From positions 1 through 14,005 of the forward strand of contig USEF01000025.1 of NCBI GenBank assembly GCA_900553475.1: DNA of 14,005 bases. The letters run 5' to 3'. This DNA comes from an uncultured Collinsella sp. GTDB taxonomy: Bacteria > Actinomycetota > Coriobacteriia > Coriobacteriales > Coriobacteriaceae. A model generated the notes under the pieces. It did not search any database, had not been told where the DNA came from, and saw nothing but the letters and a program-made list of their open reading frames with translations. The stretch's first letter is position 1, and every line of letters starts with the position of its first letter. Both the position numbers and the translations under genes were made by a program. Below are positions 13,974 through 14,005 of this stretch, piece after piece.

Positions 13974-14005
13974 AGTTACGCGGTTTTACCAAACCGCGTA
14001 ACGGC
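13974..14005. repeat. Palindromic repeat, copy 2 (cut by the window edge)
   Basis: Identical over all 32 visible bases to 10509-10540, including the GTTACGCGGTTT/AAACCGCGTAAC stem and the trailing GGC. It runs to the last base of the window, so the true repeat may be longer, possibly including an element A-like body. It lies about 125 bp upstream of the antiporter start. Confidence 0.85.

Overview
The window is a high-GC bacterial chromosome segment. Gene content, codon use and the giant 2-hydroxyacyl-CoA dehydratase activase-like protein suggest a Coriobacteriia gut actinobacterium, most likely Collinsella or a close relative. This placement rests on family knowledge and was not confirmed by a database search. 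No rRNA, tRNA, CRISPR array, transposase or phage gene was seen.

Left block (1-6989, all minus strand). Read in the direction of transcription it holds: an HD-domain phosphohydrolase; a membrane protein of the 'putative ABC-transporter type IV' (CmpB-like) family, 3 bp behind it; a short remnant of a nitrogen regulatory P-II gene; a Cof-type HAD phosphatase with its own likely promoter; a TetR-type regulator with dyad operators in its promoter; and, 11 bp after the regulator, a very large activase with two ASKHA ATPase domains that runs off the left edge. The regulator and activase look like one transcription unit. The HD and CmpB-like genes look like another.

Middle block (7218-10510, plus strand). 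A short DXS-like thiamine-diphosphate enzyme ends in a strong intrinsic terminator. About 480 bp of intergenic DNA follows, holding three evenly spaced palindromic units (six dyad arms spaced 35/46/35/45/35 bp), another hairpin and a clear sigma-70-type promoter. The promoter drives a type I DAHP synthase, the first step of the shikimate pathway.

Right block (10844-13848, minus strand). An APC-superfamily amino-acid/polyamine antiporter is followed by agmatine deiminase. Together they suggest agmatine uptake in exchange for a product, and deimination to N-carbamoylputrescine. They are separated by a 368-nt hairpin-rich region with no gene.

The gap between the convergent DAHP synthase and agmatine deiminase genes (10511-10843) is noncoding and densely structured. 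It begins with a 32-bp palindromic repeat that recurs exactly at the right edge of the window, upstream of the antiporter, so the two copies bracket the agmatine genes. The points most worth a second look are these intergenic elements, the DXS-like enzyme that lacks both phosphate-anchoring arginines, and the P-II remnant.
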